Source: Pinus tabuliformis (taxonomy: Eukaryota; Streptophyta; Pinopsida; Pinales; Pinaceae). From it: a stretch of DNA of 64,000 bases. Positions 43,181-57,300 of the stretch are shown here, piece by piece. Made by a program: the position numbers and the translations under genes. The stretch is from positions 368,909,781 to 368,973,780 of the forward strand of contig CM062814.1 of the NCBI GenBank assembly GCA_031772625.1, read 5' to 3'. The notes under the pieces are model-generated. The model did no database searches. It was given only the letters and a program-made list of their open reading frames with translations, and was not told the DNA's origin. The stretch's first letter is position 1. Each line of letters starts with the position of its first letter.

Positions 43181-46100
43181 ATGAATAAGTGGGGGAGGAT
43201 TAACGAGTTGGAAGTTGAAGACCCGGAAGATATGATACAATTTTCAGCAGAAGACTTAACATGGACAGAGATTGAGGGGGACCAAGTGCAGTTATTCCAT
43301 ATTGTCGACTTGATGATTTCATAAGTGGAGAGGAATCAAATGAAAGTGCACCCACCCAATTTCTTCTTAAGAAGCACCGAAGTAAAAAAATAGAGGATAT
43401 CAAAGTCACCAATTACTCAACATTCTTGGAGTACAGTGTGTGAGTCTCTATATGCTTTTTCAAGATATGTGTAATTTTTTCAATATGCATAAATATTATA
43501 TCTAATTTGCAGTAATTTTTTTACGTACAGTTATTGGTGTTCATATGGTCCACAGTCGACAAGGAGAATTAGGAGTGCATCATCAGATCCAAAGACAACC
43601 CGCAATCGACATGAAAGTATTAAAGTTGGTTGCCAATGTCACTTCTTTGTGCGACGACTTGTGATGAGACCAGATGATGCTGTAATAATATATACTGCAT
43701 GTAGACATATTGATGAATCCAATGTTATTTGTCATGGGACAGATGCAATCGGAAGGTCCATGAGATTCAATTATGCACCACATTTAAGTTGGCATATGCG
43801 ATCTACAGTCCAACATTTCGTTAAAAGAGGTTTTAATGCTACAATGATATGGGACAAGTTCATCTCTGATGTGAAGGATGGATCCGGTGAGTTATACACA
43901 GGGATAGTTCGAGATAACTACATGACAAAAAAAGATATAAGTAACATTTACAATGATATCATAAGGCTAGAGTATGTTAAAGATCAAAGTGATCCAAAGA
44001 GTGTGGAGTGCTGGTACAAGGAAAACCCAGAGAGTTTTTTCTTCTACCAAAAACAAGATCTTGTTGAAAATATCCCTTTTATCATAGGCATACAAACAAA
44101 GTGGATGTGTTCAATGATGCTGAAATACTCTCACAATAATATTATCTCAATGGATTCAACCTTTAGTACAAATAAGTACGGGGTGAGTACATATTTATCC
44201 TAAATCCGATTCATTTATTTAACCTCATATTAATGCATGTATCTTATATAAATGTAATTATGCATATTTTTTGTAATGCAGTATCAACTTTACACCTTAA
44301 TGGTTTTCGACGAACATCACAATGGGGTTCCAATAGCTTGGGTGATATCATCACGCAACACTATAGCTGATCTTTCTAAATGGATGTCGGCCTTACTTGC
44401 AATTGGATACAAAGAGCGACCAGATTGGCATGTTCTTGCCTTCATCACGGATGATGCTACTGCTGAAATTGAAGCATTGAGGTGATGTGTTTATTATTTT
44501 TACAAGAGGCATAAAAAATATTGTTAATGTATAATCTCACTAAAAATTATGTTATTGCAGGTCTACGATCAAGTGCAAAGTATTATTATGTGTGTGGCAT
44601 GTTCGTCGTGCATGGTTGAAAAATGTTGGAAACAAGGTCAAAGGGAGGGAAAACCAAATACGCATTTTTCGTGGATTAGGTGAAATCATGCACATGTGTA
44701 AAGATGATGAATCTGTGCGAAAGAAAGTTGAAAGCTTATTTGAAGAATTCAGTGAACAAAATTTTTTTTTGGAATATTTTAGAAATACATGGCTGTCCAA
44801 CGACAAAATATGTAAGCTTCTTATTGGTGGTTATAATGACTCTATTTTTCATGTCATATGTATACTTATTAATATATAACTAATAAATTTCTTTCTACAG
44901 ATATGTGGGCAAAAGCATACAGAAATTTTCCACATTCAAATCAAGATACGAACAACGCCATTGAATCTTACCATCGATATATCAAGGAAAGGTACCTATG
45001 TGAGAAGAACAATGCATGCCACAGAAGGGTTGATTGGTTAATCTATGTTTTGTTGACAAAGGTTGTATTATTTTACAATCATATGCACCGTTTAAAAGAA
45101 GCTGGTTTTGTACGACCCAGAAAAATACAGGAACAACTGAATTCATCCAAGTGTAGAGCTAAGAAAATCCCAAATGAAGATTGTGTGCCTGATGAAAAGA
45201 GTAATGACTACTGGGTTCGTAGCCAAAATAAGGATACTCGTGACATTTGGTACAATGTCATATATAAGGGTTCTAATCTACACTTCTGCAATTGCAATTG
45301 GGCCCTAAATGGAAATATCTGTAAACATGTATTGAAAGTTGAGATGTTAGTGAGTAACACTATTTTGGGTGAAAATGTAGCACCTGGTGTCACTGATCCC
45401 ACGACAGAAAGGCCTAGAATTTTATTTGATTTGAATGAAACACCTATATTGGTCCCAGAAATCCAAATAGAGCTTTTTCCATGCTTTGATTCTCCTCCCA
45501 ATCTGAATTATCATAATGAAACAAGCATTGATAATTTAGAGAATTTCTCATACAATGTTGAATCGACCAATGTACGACAAGATAGTGCATTCTCTGAACA
45601 TGATGAGATGGAACGTGTTAACTCATCAACTCTTGAGAAATTGAGATCCATAATACCTACAAATTTGGAACAGGCATATGCATTGAACAACTTGGTAGAC
45701 AAAGCATGTCAAGAATACAACAAAATGTTTTTCAATACTATAACTCCATCCAAGATCACTACCAAGAGAAAACATAGTTTCTTGAGTCCAGTAAATAAAA
45801 AGAGGCGATGTGGTCGCAAGTCAAAGTCAGGGACAGATATACTACAATTTGAAAGGGTTGGACGAGTTCATGCAAGGAAAAAAAGAATGGATGAACAATT
45901 GGAGTCATCTTCTCAAAAACAAGGAAATATGGACCACGCGCCTGAGATAATTCAAGATTCTATTATACCCAATATTGGTATGGAAATGTCATGCTATGCA
46001 TTGTTTTACGTTAAATGCGATATATTATCATGTTCAACACATTTGCATGACTATACGAACTATTTTTATTGTTACAGCTGAGGGACCCACATCTCACGCC

Positions 46101-46752
46101 ATTCCAAGTTGTCGAATTCGTTTATTCGATGAACATGCTACCGAAAAAAGATCTAGCATTGGGGACACTGCTTCAGCGATTAACACCCCAATATCCTCCC
46201 CAAGGGTGCCCCCCCCTATTGTTGAACCAATTAAGATGTATCATCGCCCACACCCACCACCTCTTTCCTCCACAAATTCTTCCATGCCTATAACCACCTC
46301 TGTAATACCTTCCCAATGCTCACCCCTACCCTTCAATCATCCACCATTCTCATTTTTTCAATCGTCCACCCTTAACATTCCAATTCCCCCCCCTAGGTCA
46401 ATCCCCCGGCCTACAGTGCTTCCCAGTATTGTACAACCGGTGGGGGTGTATCGTCGCCCGCACCCACTACCTTTTCCATATTTCACATCCACCATGCCTT
46501 TATCCAGCGCCCCTGAACCATGCCTATATCTGTCACCAAGTGCTCCGCCATCTACCCAGGAAGGGTTGTCTTCTCCATTGCCTCAAATCCTCACGGTGAG
46601 AATGAGTATTTGATCAAAATATCATCATGAATTAATGAAATTGATTATATGCCTTTCAATTTTTACAACTAATTGATTATTGTAATTTTTTGCAGAGACA
46701 TCAATTTGGAAATCCACCTGGGAGTGGCTCATGGGACGAGGGTGACTTATAG
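43181..46752 (+). CDS. Mutator-like (MULE) transposase gene, seven exons
   Basis: Splice borders fit GT/AG throughout: 43181-43439, 43531-44182, 44282-44481, 44561-44811, 44901-45977, 46078-46595 and 46696-46752. The joined protein would be about 1000 aa. Exon 2 has a FAR1-type zinc finger (YWCSYGPQS, KVGCQCHFFVRRL) and a MULE domain. The DDE residues are in SMDSTFSTNKYG, FITDDATAEIEAL and NNAIESYHRYIK. A SWIM zinc finger (FCNCNWALNGNICKH) is in exon 5. Exon 6 is Pro/Ser-rich. Exon 1 changes frame at a run of five G (43276-43280), a probable one-base insertion. The transposase cuts and inserts MULE DNA in the nucleus. No terminal inverted repeats could be assigned, so it may be a transposon or a captured gene. 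Confidence 0.85.
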
Positions 46753-48090
46753 ACCCATACGGTAGATCGATCATGATGTTGTTTTTCCATTATGTCATTG
46801 CTGGGCATGAGATTCCATTATTTATGTTGGAAATGAAGTTCTATTTTGTAAAAAAGAAACATGTATAGTTGGACCTATTTTGAATAAAAAATACATAAAT
46901 TTATATTTGTGTTTATGACAACATCTCCATTGAATTTTAAATCCTTATGTGGATGCGATGTTATATTCTATCAATGTTACATTACTTTTTGATGAATAGT
47001 TGTAACGGATTTTGTTTTTATTAGTTACAAATTATCAAGTTTATAAGTTAAGTGCTTCAACTAACCTTGTAATATCAATTAAACCATCCTTCAAAATAAT
47101 TATTTGAGCTTTTCAATGGTTGGAAAATATGTATTATAGACTTCCCCATTATTCCAAATGAATCTCTCTTTTGATTTTCTAACTAATGTTTAATTAGATA
47201 ACGTTTTAGAATTAAAATAATAAAGTATTATAGTGAATTACAAATGTATTGAAATCAAATATCAATTAAACCAACCATTAAACAATTGAAAACAATTAAT
47301 TAAACCAACCATTGAAAACAATACAATTAATAAAACAAATACAATAGTTTGATCTTTTGAAATAAAATAAGATTTGTTTTTTTCTTTATATATAACATTA
47401 TAAGTTAAAATGAGAAATCTAAAACATTTCTCATTCAAATACTAACAAAAAAAAAAACGAATATTTGACTTTAACAGTAAAGACATATTTGACTTTAAGA
47501 GTAAAGAGATTAAAATACCCATTTGACTTTAACAGTAAAGACATATTTGACTTTAAGAGTAAAGAGATTAAAATACCCGGTTCCCGGAGCTAAATATGAT
47601 CATAACTATAATGTATCTAGAAAAGTTTTATAATTCCATTTATAAAAATATAATTGAATAATAAGTATCACTTAGTATTTCATTCATCTTTTTGGAATTA
47701 CTAAAAAGCTTTTTAATAATAAGTATTATTATTAATATTACATAAGTCTTTTTTGGTCCTGAAGATGATGGGAGGTAAAGAGAACTATTTAATATTAATA
47801 ATGAATCTTATTAATAAAAAGTTTTAAAAATTTCGGAAAATATTAATGAAATGTTGAATGACATGTAATTATTTCATTTCACTGTATCATAGTTATATCA
47901 TATTTATTTAAAAAAAAATGTAACTTCTAATGTATTTATTGCTTAAATTAAATATTCATTTTTATGATTATTTCAATCATTTTTAGAAATAAAATTTAAA
48001 AACTTTTTCTCAATATATTAAAATTATATCATATTTATTTAATGAAAAATGCAATTTCTAATGTCTTCATTGCTTGAGTCAAATATTCAA
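46753..48090. other. AT-rich spacer with a 58-bp tandem duplication
   Basis: The only structure seen is a perfect pair of 58-bp units at 47463-47520 and 47521-47578 (ATTTGACTTTAACAGTAAAG...). No gene is visible. Confidence 0.6.
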
Positions 48091-48094
48091 TTTT

Positions 48095-48252
48095 GACTTT
48101 ATTACAAGTAGAGGGGCACATTGAACTACAGAATATTTGGTTTAGATATCCATCTCGAAAACAAATTGTCTTTCAATATTTTTACCTTTCTATTCATGCT
48201 GGCAAGACAATAACACCTGTTGGTCATAACGGATTTGGAAAGAGCACAATTT
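48095..48252 (+). pseudogene. ABCB transporter nucleotide-binding domain fragment, copy 1
   Basis: The frame reads LLQVEGHIELQNIWFRYPSR, then FYLSIHAGKTITPVGHNGFG and KST. This is the start of the nucleotide-binding domain of an ABCB (MDR/P-glycoprotein) transporter, with Walker A altered to GHNGFGKST. The copy breaks off after the Walker A motif. It duplicates 48793-48950 at a distance of 698 bp. Confidence 0.8.
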
Positions 48253-48792
48253 ATAGATTCATGGAGACAAGATTGATGAATTGATTCAAACAAGTTCATA
48301 CATATGGATAGATCCTTAGATAAGACCTCAATCTAAATGAGACCACCTATCCATCTACAAATAATGGGTAACATGTCTTTTCATTATTGATTTGTTAACA
48401 AACCCTGGATACCATGTATAATGTGTCATTTCATTATTGATTTGCTAACAAACCCATGCTTTGTTTGCCTATTTCAACTTCAAGGCCCAAACTGTGACAG
48501 TATGAGATAAGGAAATCATCTCGTCCTAGGATGGGGAAAATGGGGACAAATCTAGACAGTGTAATTGTACACCATCTTGAAATGCTTACAAAAAAAATGT
48601 GTATAACATGTAAATTCAACATTACAATCCTATAGTTTGCTATTTAATTTTAATTAAAAGGAAAAAATGAAAAAACGTATTGCATTTTGTGTGATGTGAT
48701 TACACTTGCACTTAGTTAATCACAACTGCATATAGCATTCTAATCATGATAGAACAAAATCAAAATATAAATCACAATCTTCCTGAAAGCGA

Positions 48793-49030
48793 GACTTTAT
48801 TACAAGTAGAGGGGCACATTGAACTACAGAATATTTGGTTTAGATATCCATCTCGAAAACAAATTGTCTTTCAATATTTTTACCTTTCTATTCATGCTGG
48901 CAAGACAATAACACTTGTTGGTCATAACGGATTTGGAAAAAGCACAATTATTTCCATATTTAAACGCTTCTATGATCCCTATGCAGGTCATTTTCAACCC
49001 TCTCCTATCAATGAAAACATCACTCAATAG
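48793..49030 (+). pseudogene. ABCB transporter nucleotide-binding domain fragment, copy 2
   Basis: Same sequence as copy 1 but longer: after GHNGFGKST it continues IISIFKRFYDPYAGHF, as in ABCB proteins, before the match ends. No Q-loop, signature or Walker B motif follows. The fragment starts after NLPESETLLQ, perhaps the linker before the domain. Directly to its right begins the minisatellite. Confidence 0.8.
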
Positions 49031-49160
49031 CCACTCTCTTTTCCAAAATAGACAAATACTAGACATCATTCAACAGATAGAAGTGAAATATGAGAAAAAT
49101 TCCAGTAGTTGATACTTCCATACCTTGGAAACAAAATACAACATGCTTAAATTTGATACT

Positions 49161-52100
49161 TCCGTATTTGCCCAGTTTCCGTATATGCCTACATCTTCCG
49201 TATATGCCCAGTTTTCGTATATACCCACATCTTCCGTATATGCCCAGTTTCCGTATATGCCCACATCTTCCGTATATGCGCACATCTTTCGTATATGCCC
49301 AGTTTCCGTATATGCCTACATCTTCCGTATATGCCCAGTTTCCGTATATGCCCACATCTTCCGTATATGCCCAGTTTCTGTATATGCCCACATCTTCCGT
49401 ATATGCACACATCTTCCGTATATGCCCAGTTTGGGCATATGCGCACATCTTCCGTATATGCCCAGTTTCCGTATATGCCCACATCTTCCGTATATGCCCA
49501 GTTTCCGTATATGCACACATCTTCCGTATATTCCCAGTTTCCGTATATGCCCACATCTTCCGTATATGCCCAGTTTCCGTATATGCCCACATTTTCCGTA
49601 TATGCACACATCTTCCGTATATGCCCAGTTTCCGTATATGCCTACATCTTCCGTATATGCGCACATCTTCCCTATATGCCCAGTTTCCGTATATGCACAC
49701 ATCTTCCGTATATGCCCAGTTTCCGTATATGCCTACATCTTCCGTATATGCCCAGTTTCCGTATATGCCCACATCTTCCGTATATGCCCACATCTTCCCT
49801 ATATGCCCAGTTTGGGCATATGCGCACATCTTCCGTATATGCCCAGTTTCCGTATATGCACACATCTTCCGTATATGCCCAGTTTCCGTATATGCCCACA
49901 TCTTCCGTATATGCCCAGTTTCCGTATATGCCCACATCTTCCGTATATGCGCACATCTTCCGTATATGCCCAGTTTCCGTATATGCCTACATCTTCCGTA
50001 TATGTGCACATCTTCCGTATATGCCCAGTTTCCGTATATGCACACATCTTCCGTATATGCCCAGTTTCCGTATATGCCTACATCTTCCGTATATGCCCAG
50101 TTTCCGTATATGCCAACATCTTCCGTATATGCGCACATCTTCTGTATATGCCCAGTTTCCGTATATGCCTACATCTTCCGTATATGCGCACATCTTCCGC
50201 ATATGCCCAGTTTCCGTATATGCCCACATCTTCCATATATGCCCACATCTTCCGTATATGCCCAGTTTCCGTATATGCCTACATCTTCCGTATATGCCCA
50301 GTTTCCGTATATGCCCACATCTTCCGTATATGCCCAGTTTCCGTATATGCCCACATCTTCCGTATATGCGCACATCTTCCGTATATGCCCAGTTTCCGTA
50401 TATGCCTACATCTTCCGTATATGCCCAGTTTCCGTATATGCCCACATCTTCCGTATATGCCCAGTTTCCGTATATGCCCACATCTTCCGTATATGCGCAC
50501 ATCTTCCGTATATGCCCAGTTTGGGCATATGTGCACATCTTCCATATATGCCCAGTTTCCGTATATGCCCACATCTTCCGTATATGCCCAGTTTCCGTAT
50601 ATGCCCACATTTTCCGTATATGCGCACATCTTCCGTATATGCCCAGTTTCCGTATATGCCTACATCTTCCGTATATGCGCACATCTTCCCTATATGCCCA
50701 GTTTCCGTATATGCACACATCTTCCGTATATGCCCAGTTTCCGTATATGCCTACATCTTCCGTATATGCCCAGTTTCCGTATATGCCCACATCTTCCGTA
50801 TATGCCCACATCTTCCGTATATGCCCAGTTTGGGCATATGCGCACATCTTCCGTATATGCCCAGTTTCCGTATATGCACACATCTTCCGTATATGCCCAG
50901 TTTCCGTATATGCCCACATCTTCCGTATATGCCCAGTTTCCGTATATGCCCACATCTTCCGTATATGCGCACATCTTCCGTATATGCCCAGTTTCCGTAT
51001 ATGCCTACATCTTCCGTATATGCGCACATCTTCCCTATATGCCCAGTTTCCGTATATGCACACATCTTCCGTATATGCCCAGTTTCCGTATATGCCTACA
51101 TCTTCCGTATATGCCCAGTTTCCGTATATGCCCACATCTTCCATATATGCGCACATCTTCTGTATATGCCCAGTTTCCGTATATGCCTACATCTTCCGTA
51201 TATGCGCACATCTTCCGTATATGCCTACATCTTCCGTATATGCGCACATCTTCCCTATATGCCCAGTTTCCGTATATGCACACATCTTCCGTATATGCCC
51301 AGTTTCCGTATATGCCTACATCTTCCGTATATGCCCAGTTTCCGTATATGCCCACATCTTCCGTATATGCGCACATCTTCTGTATATGCCCAGTTTCCGT
51401 ATATGCCTACATCTTCCGTATATGCGCACATCTTCCGTATATGCCCACATCTTCCGTATATGCCCAGTTTCCGTATATGCCCACATCTTCCGTATATGCC
51501 CAGTTTCCGTATATGCCCACATCTTCCGTATATGCGCACATCTTCCATATATGCCCAGTTTCCGTATATGCCTACATCTTCCGTATATGCCCAGTTTCCG
51601 TATATGCCCACATCTTCCGTATATGCGCACATCTTCCGTATATGCCCAGTTTGGGCATATGCGCACATCTTCCGTATATGCCCAGTTTCCGTATATGCCC
51701 ACATCTTCCGTATATGCCCAGTTTCCGTATATGCCCACATTTTCCGTATATGCGCACATCTTCCGTATATGCCCAGTTTCCGTATATGCCTACATCTTCC
51801 GTATATGCGCACATCTTCCCTATATGCCCAGTTTCCGTATATGCACACATCTTCCGTATATGCCCAGTTTCCGTATATGCCTACATCTTCCATATATGCC
51901 CAGTTTCCGTATATGCCCACATCTTCCGTATATGCCCACATCTTCCGTATATGCGCACATCTTCCGTATATGCCCAGTTTGGGCATATGCGCACATCTTT
52001 CGTATATGCCCAGTTTCCGTATATGCACACATCTTCCGTATATGCCCAGTTTCCGTATATGCCCACATCTTCCGTATATGCCCAGTTTCCGTATATGCCC

Positions 52101-52747
52101 ACATCTTCCGTATATGCGCACATCTTCCGTATATGCCCAGTTTCCGTATATGCCTACATCTTCCGTATATGCGCACATCTTCCCTATATGCCCAGTTTCC
52201 GTATATGCACACATCTTCCGTATATGCCCAGTTTCCGTATATGCCTACATGTTCCGTATATGCTCAGTTTCCGTATATGCCCACATCTTCCGTATATGCG
52301 CACATCTTCCGTATATTCCCAGTTTGGGCATATGCGCACATCTTCCGTATATGCCCAGTTTCCGTATATGCACACATCTTCCGTATATGCCCAGTTTCCG
52401 TATATGCGCACATCTTCCGTATATGCCCAGTTTCCGTATATGCCTACATCTTCCGTATATGCGCACATCTTCCGTACATGCCCAGTTTCCGTATATGCCC
52501 ACATCTTCCGTATATGCGCACATCTTCCGTATATGCCCAGTTTGGGCATATGCGCACATCTTCCGTATATGCCCACATCTTCCGTATATGCGCACATCTT
52601 CCGTATATGCCCAGTTTCCGTATATGCCTACATCTTCCGTATATGCGCACATCTTCTGTATATGCCCAGTTTCCGTATATGCGCACATCTTCCGTATATG
52701 CGCACATCTTCTGTACATGCCCAGTTTCCGTATATGCCCACATCTTC
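49161..52747 (+). repeat. 3.6-kb minisatellite of alternating 17- and 19-bp units
   Basis: The array is built from CCGTATATGCCCAGTTT (17 bp) and CCGTATATGCCCACATCTT (19 bp), often alternating to give a 36-bp period, about 200 units in all. The 19-bp unit varies as GCCC, GCGC, GCAC or GCCT before ACA. Eight junctions carry a perfect or near-perfect palindrome with arms ATATGCCCA and TGGGCATAT around GTT, for example 49420-49440. The consensus has no stop triplet on either strand, so all three forward frames stay open for more than 1100 codons. These frames have no sign of being genes. Confidence 0.95.
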
Positions 52748-53860
52748 AAAGGGGGTTGCAATCCATTCTCGATGCTAAAGGTCTAGTTTTTGAAACCATG
52801 GTTACGACCTACACTAAGATTTCCAAATATCAACTAAACATATTTGTGAAGAGAATTGAGAAAATTCTAGAAGCCATGCTATATCCTACCATGTGAAGAT
52901 ACAAAATCTTGGCCCTTGTTGATCATAGACTTATTGGGCAACTCACTAGGATTTGGCTCTTTCACAAAATTATGAAAACTTGTTTGAAGAATACCTATAA
53001 GCCTCATATCAAAAGACACAATGTTGTTGATCTCGTTTCCCGTCAACGATAAAAGTCAACATCCTAGGGACTTTTATATATTCTATGGTGTTTTTATAGA
53101 CGTGATACTCCTCTTTCACACACTCACATTTTCTGATTAACTCAAAAATGTGGAATTAAACATTCAACATATTCACCTTTGAGTGGACCATGTGATTTTA
53201 AAGAAAATAAATAAAAACAAAAAGAAGTAAATACTATCTAATTAAGTCATTCCATGGCACATATCCATTCACATATCATGAGGGAGACACATTTGAAACA
53301 AATACATAGACAAAAAATAAAGAAATGGTCCAAATATTTTAAAGAGCTCTAAAATGATTTCATTCAATATCATAAACAATCATAGGAGAACATTCATGAG
53401 ATTTCAATGCTTAATTAAAAGTATACGAAACCACAAATTCCATGCGCTCTTGGAAATAGCTCTCTATAAGAGTCAAAAAGACATTACAAACTTTAAGTTC
53501 AAATAGAGCAAGTGTGTAAAGTACTCTACAAAATTCCTAATACTTAAATGTAAATTGAATGCATTCATCCTTAAGGGACTAGAATGGAACTCGAATGGGA
53601 CTCTTGAGGAACAATAAATGGTATATATTAAGCTAGAAGAAAGCAAAAGGAATGCAGACAGAATTACAAATGTATAACAAACTTTACAAAGTTGGATGAT
53701 TTAAGACTAGGGAGAAATAAATAGGAATTGCTTCAAATAAAATATAGAACACTCACAAAATTGCAGAAGGATGACCGACTTAATGAATTATCTATCCCTT
53801 AGAGCATCAAATGTTGGAGTATACATTAGTCTTTGCATATTTGTTAATCTAACCAATGGG
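52748..53860. other. Spacer right of the minisatellite
   Basis: The first 150 bp continue in one frame as LQSILDAKGLVFETMVTTYT and KISKYQLNIFVKRIEKILEA before a stop at 52894, which could be a relic of a coding exon. The rest shows no gene. Confidence 0.45.
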
Positions 53861-53864
53861 GAAG

Positions 53865-54330
53865 TTATTCAGGATTAACAATTTCATTTAAATATTTTCT
53901 AAGCCATTCTTTAATATAATCCATAGGAAGGACGATTATGTCGTGTCTTACATCTAATGCAAAAGTATGCTCATATGTTTCTTTTGTATTTGAACATAAT
54001 TGATTGATGACTGATAGTTGGTCTTCATTCTCATTATTATATGTAACTAACCATTTTTTTATTTCTTCCTTCAAAGAATTTGTTAAGTTGTCGAACTCAT
54101 TACCCCATAATGTCTTAATAACTTCCAATTCTTGTAGCACATCTTTTGGAACTAACATGGAGTCTGTAATCATTCTTGACCCTTGAATATCTTCAACAAC
54201 TTTAATACATTTAAAGAAACTATTGCTTCGTTAGTCATTAATCTTTGTACACTCAAAAATAGCATCATTTAACATTTTGATTCTAGCATATAATCTTGCC
54301 TTTATCTATTTTATTTGCTCCCCATTTGAA
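53865..54330 (-). pseudogene. Uncharacterised coding-like fragment
   Basis: A minus-strand frame of 102 codons (53865-54173) encodes a Leu/Glu-rich, soluble protein piece (KDVLQELEVIKTLWGNEFDN, LTNSLKEEIKKWLVTYNNEN). Upstream on the same strand similar coding-like text (LYARIKMLNDAIFECTKIND) continues with stops. I do not recognise a family. It is probably part of a decayed gene. Confidence 0.4.
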
Positions 54331-57300
54331 ATCCCTTGTTGGGTTTTTTATGCCTACTCAATATGAAGATGCACTAGGGACTAAAACTAATTGAACCAAA
54401 GTATGATTTCTTATTAACAAAAAATTAATGCTATGAAAATTACCTACATGTTTTTTTTAGGCATTAAGGTTCAAAAATTGATTTAATGGAGGTATGATTC
54501 TTTATTATCAAAAATACAACCTTACACAAGTGTTACACGGAAGCATAGTCCTTGCCATTGAAAATAGGGATTATGTTGCTAGAAAATTTGCACATAGAAG
54601 GTGATAACATGATACATATAAAGTATACTATGAGATATTTAAACTAATATTAATATAATATGGAGATTATTAATATATATCTTTCATATTTGTAAGATAA
54701 CAGAAAATGATTATTCTATGAAATTGTTTTACAAAGCACATTTGTATTCATACTTATACATGACAAAGTTTAGTAATTTATATTTTCCAGAAAAAAAATT
54801 CTTGTAATTCTATTACAAAGTAGTAACTTTGGTAGGACTCGTTCAAATCACATTTACATTATGTGCATATACAACTAAATGGATGCCACATTTCTATAGA
54901 TCTAAATTACAAATTGTGTAGTACAATGCATAATTACATAGTGTTGGTCAATTTGGCATGGCGCTTAACATGATGCTAGAGTTTGTCGAGACTAATAATG
55001 TGAAAATTGTGAGAGATTTTTCTTGGGTTTATTTTGGCATAAGCATTCAACCATTGACCATTGAAAATTGTAAGGGATATTTATTGGGTTTCCTTAGCCT
55101 TAGCATTCAACCATTGACCATCTCATAACTTCGTTTATGTTTTGAAAAAGATATGAAGAAACAATACTTAATAATGTTTCTTTGGTTTTTCTAAAAATGA
55201 TCATACTATCTTTAATAACTTTGAAAAATAATGGAGAAAATAGGAATTCAAGTAGAGTGGAGAAGGACTAATTTCTAATTATATGAAAATTTCAGTGTAA
55301 AATTGAGGATTTAAATAAATGATAACATTACAAGAACTAGTCAAAATCAAGGGTAAAATAGAAATGAAATAAAAATGTATCCTCTATTTGACTTATATAT
55401 AAATTAGTTAGAAAATTGGATCATAAAAAATAAAGGAAGTATACATATAAGAAGTCATACTTTGCTATTATTAATTTAAATAGATGATGTTGTGTTATTA
55501 ACAAATCGTAAAGATACTTGTGATAACAATATAATCATTTCATATAATAGTGACATTTTTTCTTAGTAACAACAACAATTTTATATAGTTGTTCTTTGAT
55601 CTATAGAGTTAGTGAAAGAATCATGAAAGGACATTATCTATTCTATAAATAGTAAATGAAAAAAATAGTAATAACAACGATTTTATATAGTTGTTGTATG
55701 GGTTATAAAATTAGTTGAAGAATCATAGAAAAATGTTGAAAAGATTGAGAAAATGTGATTAGTAAAACAATTATGTATTAAAATACAAATTGGTTAGAGA
55801 AACATTAATGTATTACATATAATATCAAATTTAATCATAAAAATATAAATAAATAAAAATAAAAATAATTTACCCAAATAAAAGTTAAACAAAGGTTAGG
55901 TGTCTCAAATAGAATGCTAAGAAATCTATAAATAAATCTCGACTAATAATACATCTAAAGGAAAATTTATATACATAAAAATATATATTTTACAAAAATG
56001 AAATAAAATTGAGAACTGAGTACATGTAATGAAACATGATATTATTCATGAAAAAATAAATGAAAATACTTCATGCAAACATAAGCATTTTTTGTTCTCA
56101 ATCCCACATAAATTTATTCTATATATTGATATTATTCATGAAAAAATAAAATGAAAATACTTCATGCAAACATAAGCATTTTTTGTTCTCAATCCCACAT
56201 AAATTTATTCTATATATGTGTGATCTATCCATATAGCCTATAATTTTTGTTTCACTCCAAAATCTTATTTGTGAATATAGACTGATTGGATATTGATAAT
56301 GCATTTTGCATGTAAAGTAAAGATGGATTAAAATGTCTATGAACCATTGTAAAGTAATCTGAGTTAAAGGCTCTTCTTCATCCTTATGCTTCTTGCACTC
56401 CTTTTTACAGATCATTGCACTTCTTTGTCATTCTCTAACTTCAATGTTTAAAAACAAAGTTAAGGCAAGGCAAGTGAAACAAGAAAAGAGAATCGAAAAG
56501 AACCAAATAAATATTTATTACTATAAAATGTTCATATTAAAAAATAGGTATACATTTCTTTTAGTAAAAACTTTCCAAAAACTAAAATTGTTAATTCATT
56601 TCTAAAAATTCTATTTTTTTAATTTTATTTTAAAAATAAAATTAAACAAAATCATATATTATTTCATATAAAAAATAAATTAATATATAGTAATCAAGAA
56701 AATTCTCTATTTTGTATATAAAATAGTAAGACACTTTTAAATACCCAAATGATATATATATACTATAATTTTATAATTTTAAAAAATTAAATATTAAAAC
56801 ATGTAATCTTTTAGTATTTTTGAGTATTCAATTATTTATCAAAACTAACCCATTTATATATTATTTCATATATTATTCCAGATAAAAAAGATAATCATTA
56901 GGGAATTAAAAAACATGTGAATGTATAAGTTTTTTCTCCATGCAAGTTTGATTGAAAAAATAATATTGTTTCTAGTAAGCATAAAATGTAATGAAAAATA
57001 AAAACTAAAGTTAACTCTGTTTAAATTGAAGCTGTATAAAATATAAAACAAGACACGGTGTTGATGCAGGCAAGAACGAAAGTTTAGACGTTTAAAATTT
57101 TGGAACTTAACTAATATTGTTTGTTTTTCATATCCACTAGCGACTTCTAATGTAGTTAAAAGAATTTTGGTGGCAAAAATGTATATATCCTTTTTGAATC
57201 CAGGACTTGCCATTTTCAAGCACAACGTCACCAAAAATAATTTAATTTAAAAAAAAAATTATTTGGAATTGGATTTATTTACAAAATTACAAAATATCTT

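Noticed and set aside
49161-52747. CRISPR-like array
   Set aside because: Units are contiguous 17/19-bp repeats without unique spacers, and the sequence is a plant nuclear one.
49059-52896. Very long open frames (up to 1268 codons) encoding YMPTSSVYAQFP-like repeats on both strands
   Set aside because: They exist in all frames because the minisatellite unit contains no stop triplet. There is no start context, composition or conservation that marks one frame as a gene.
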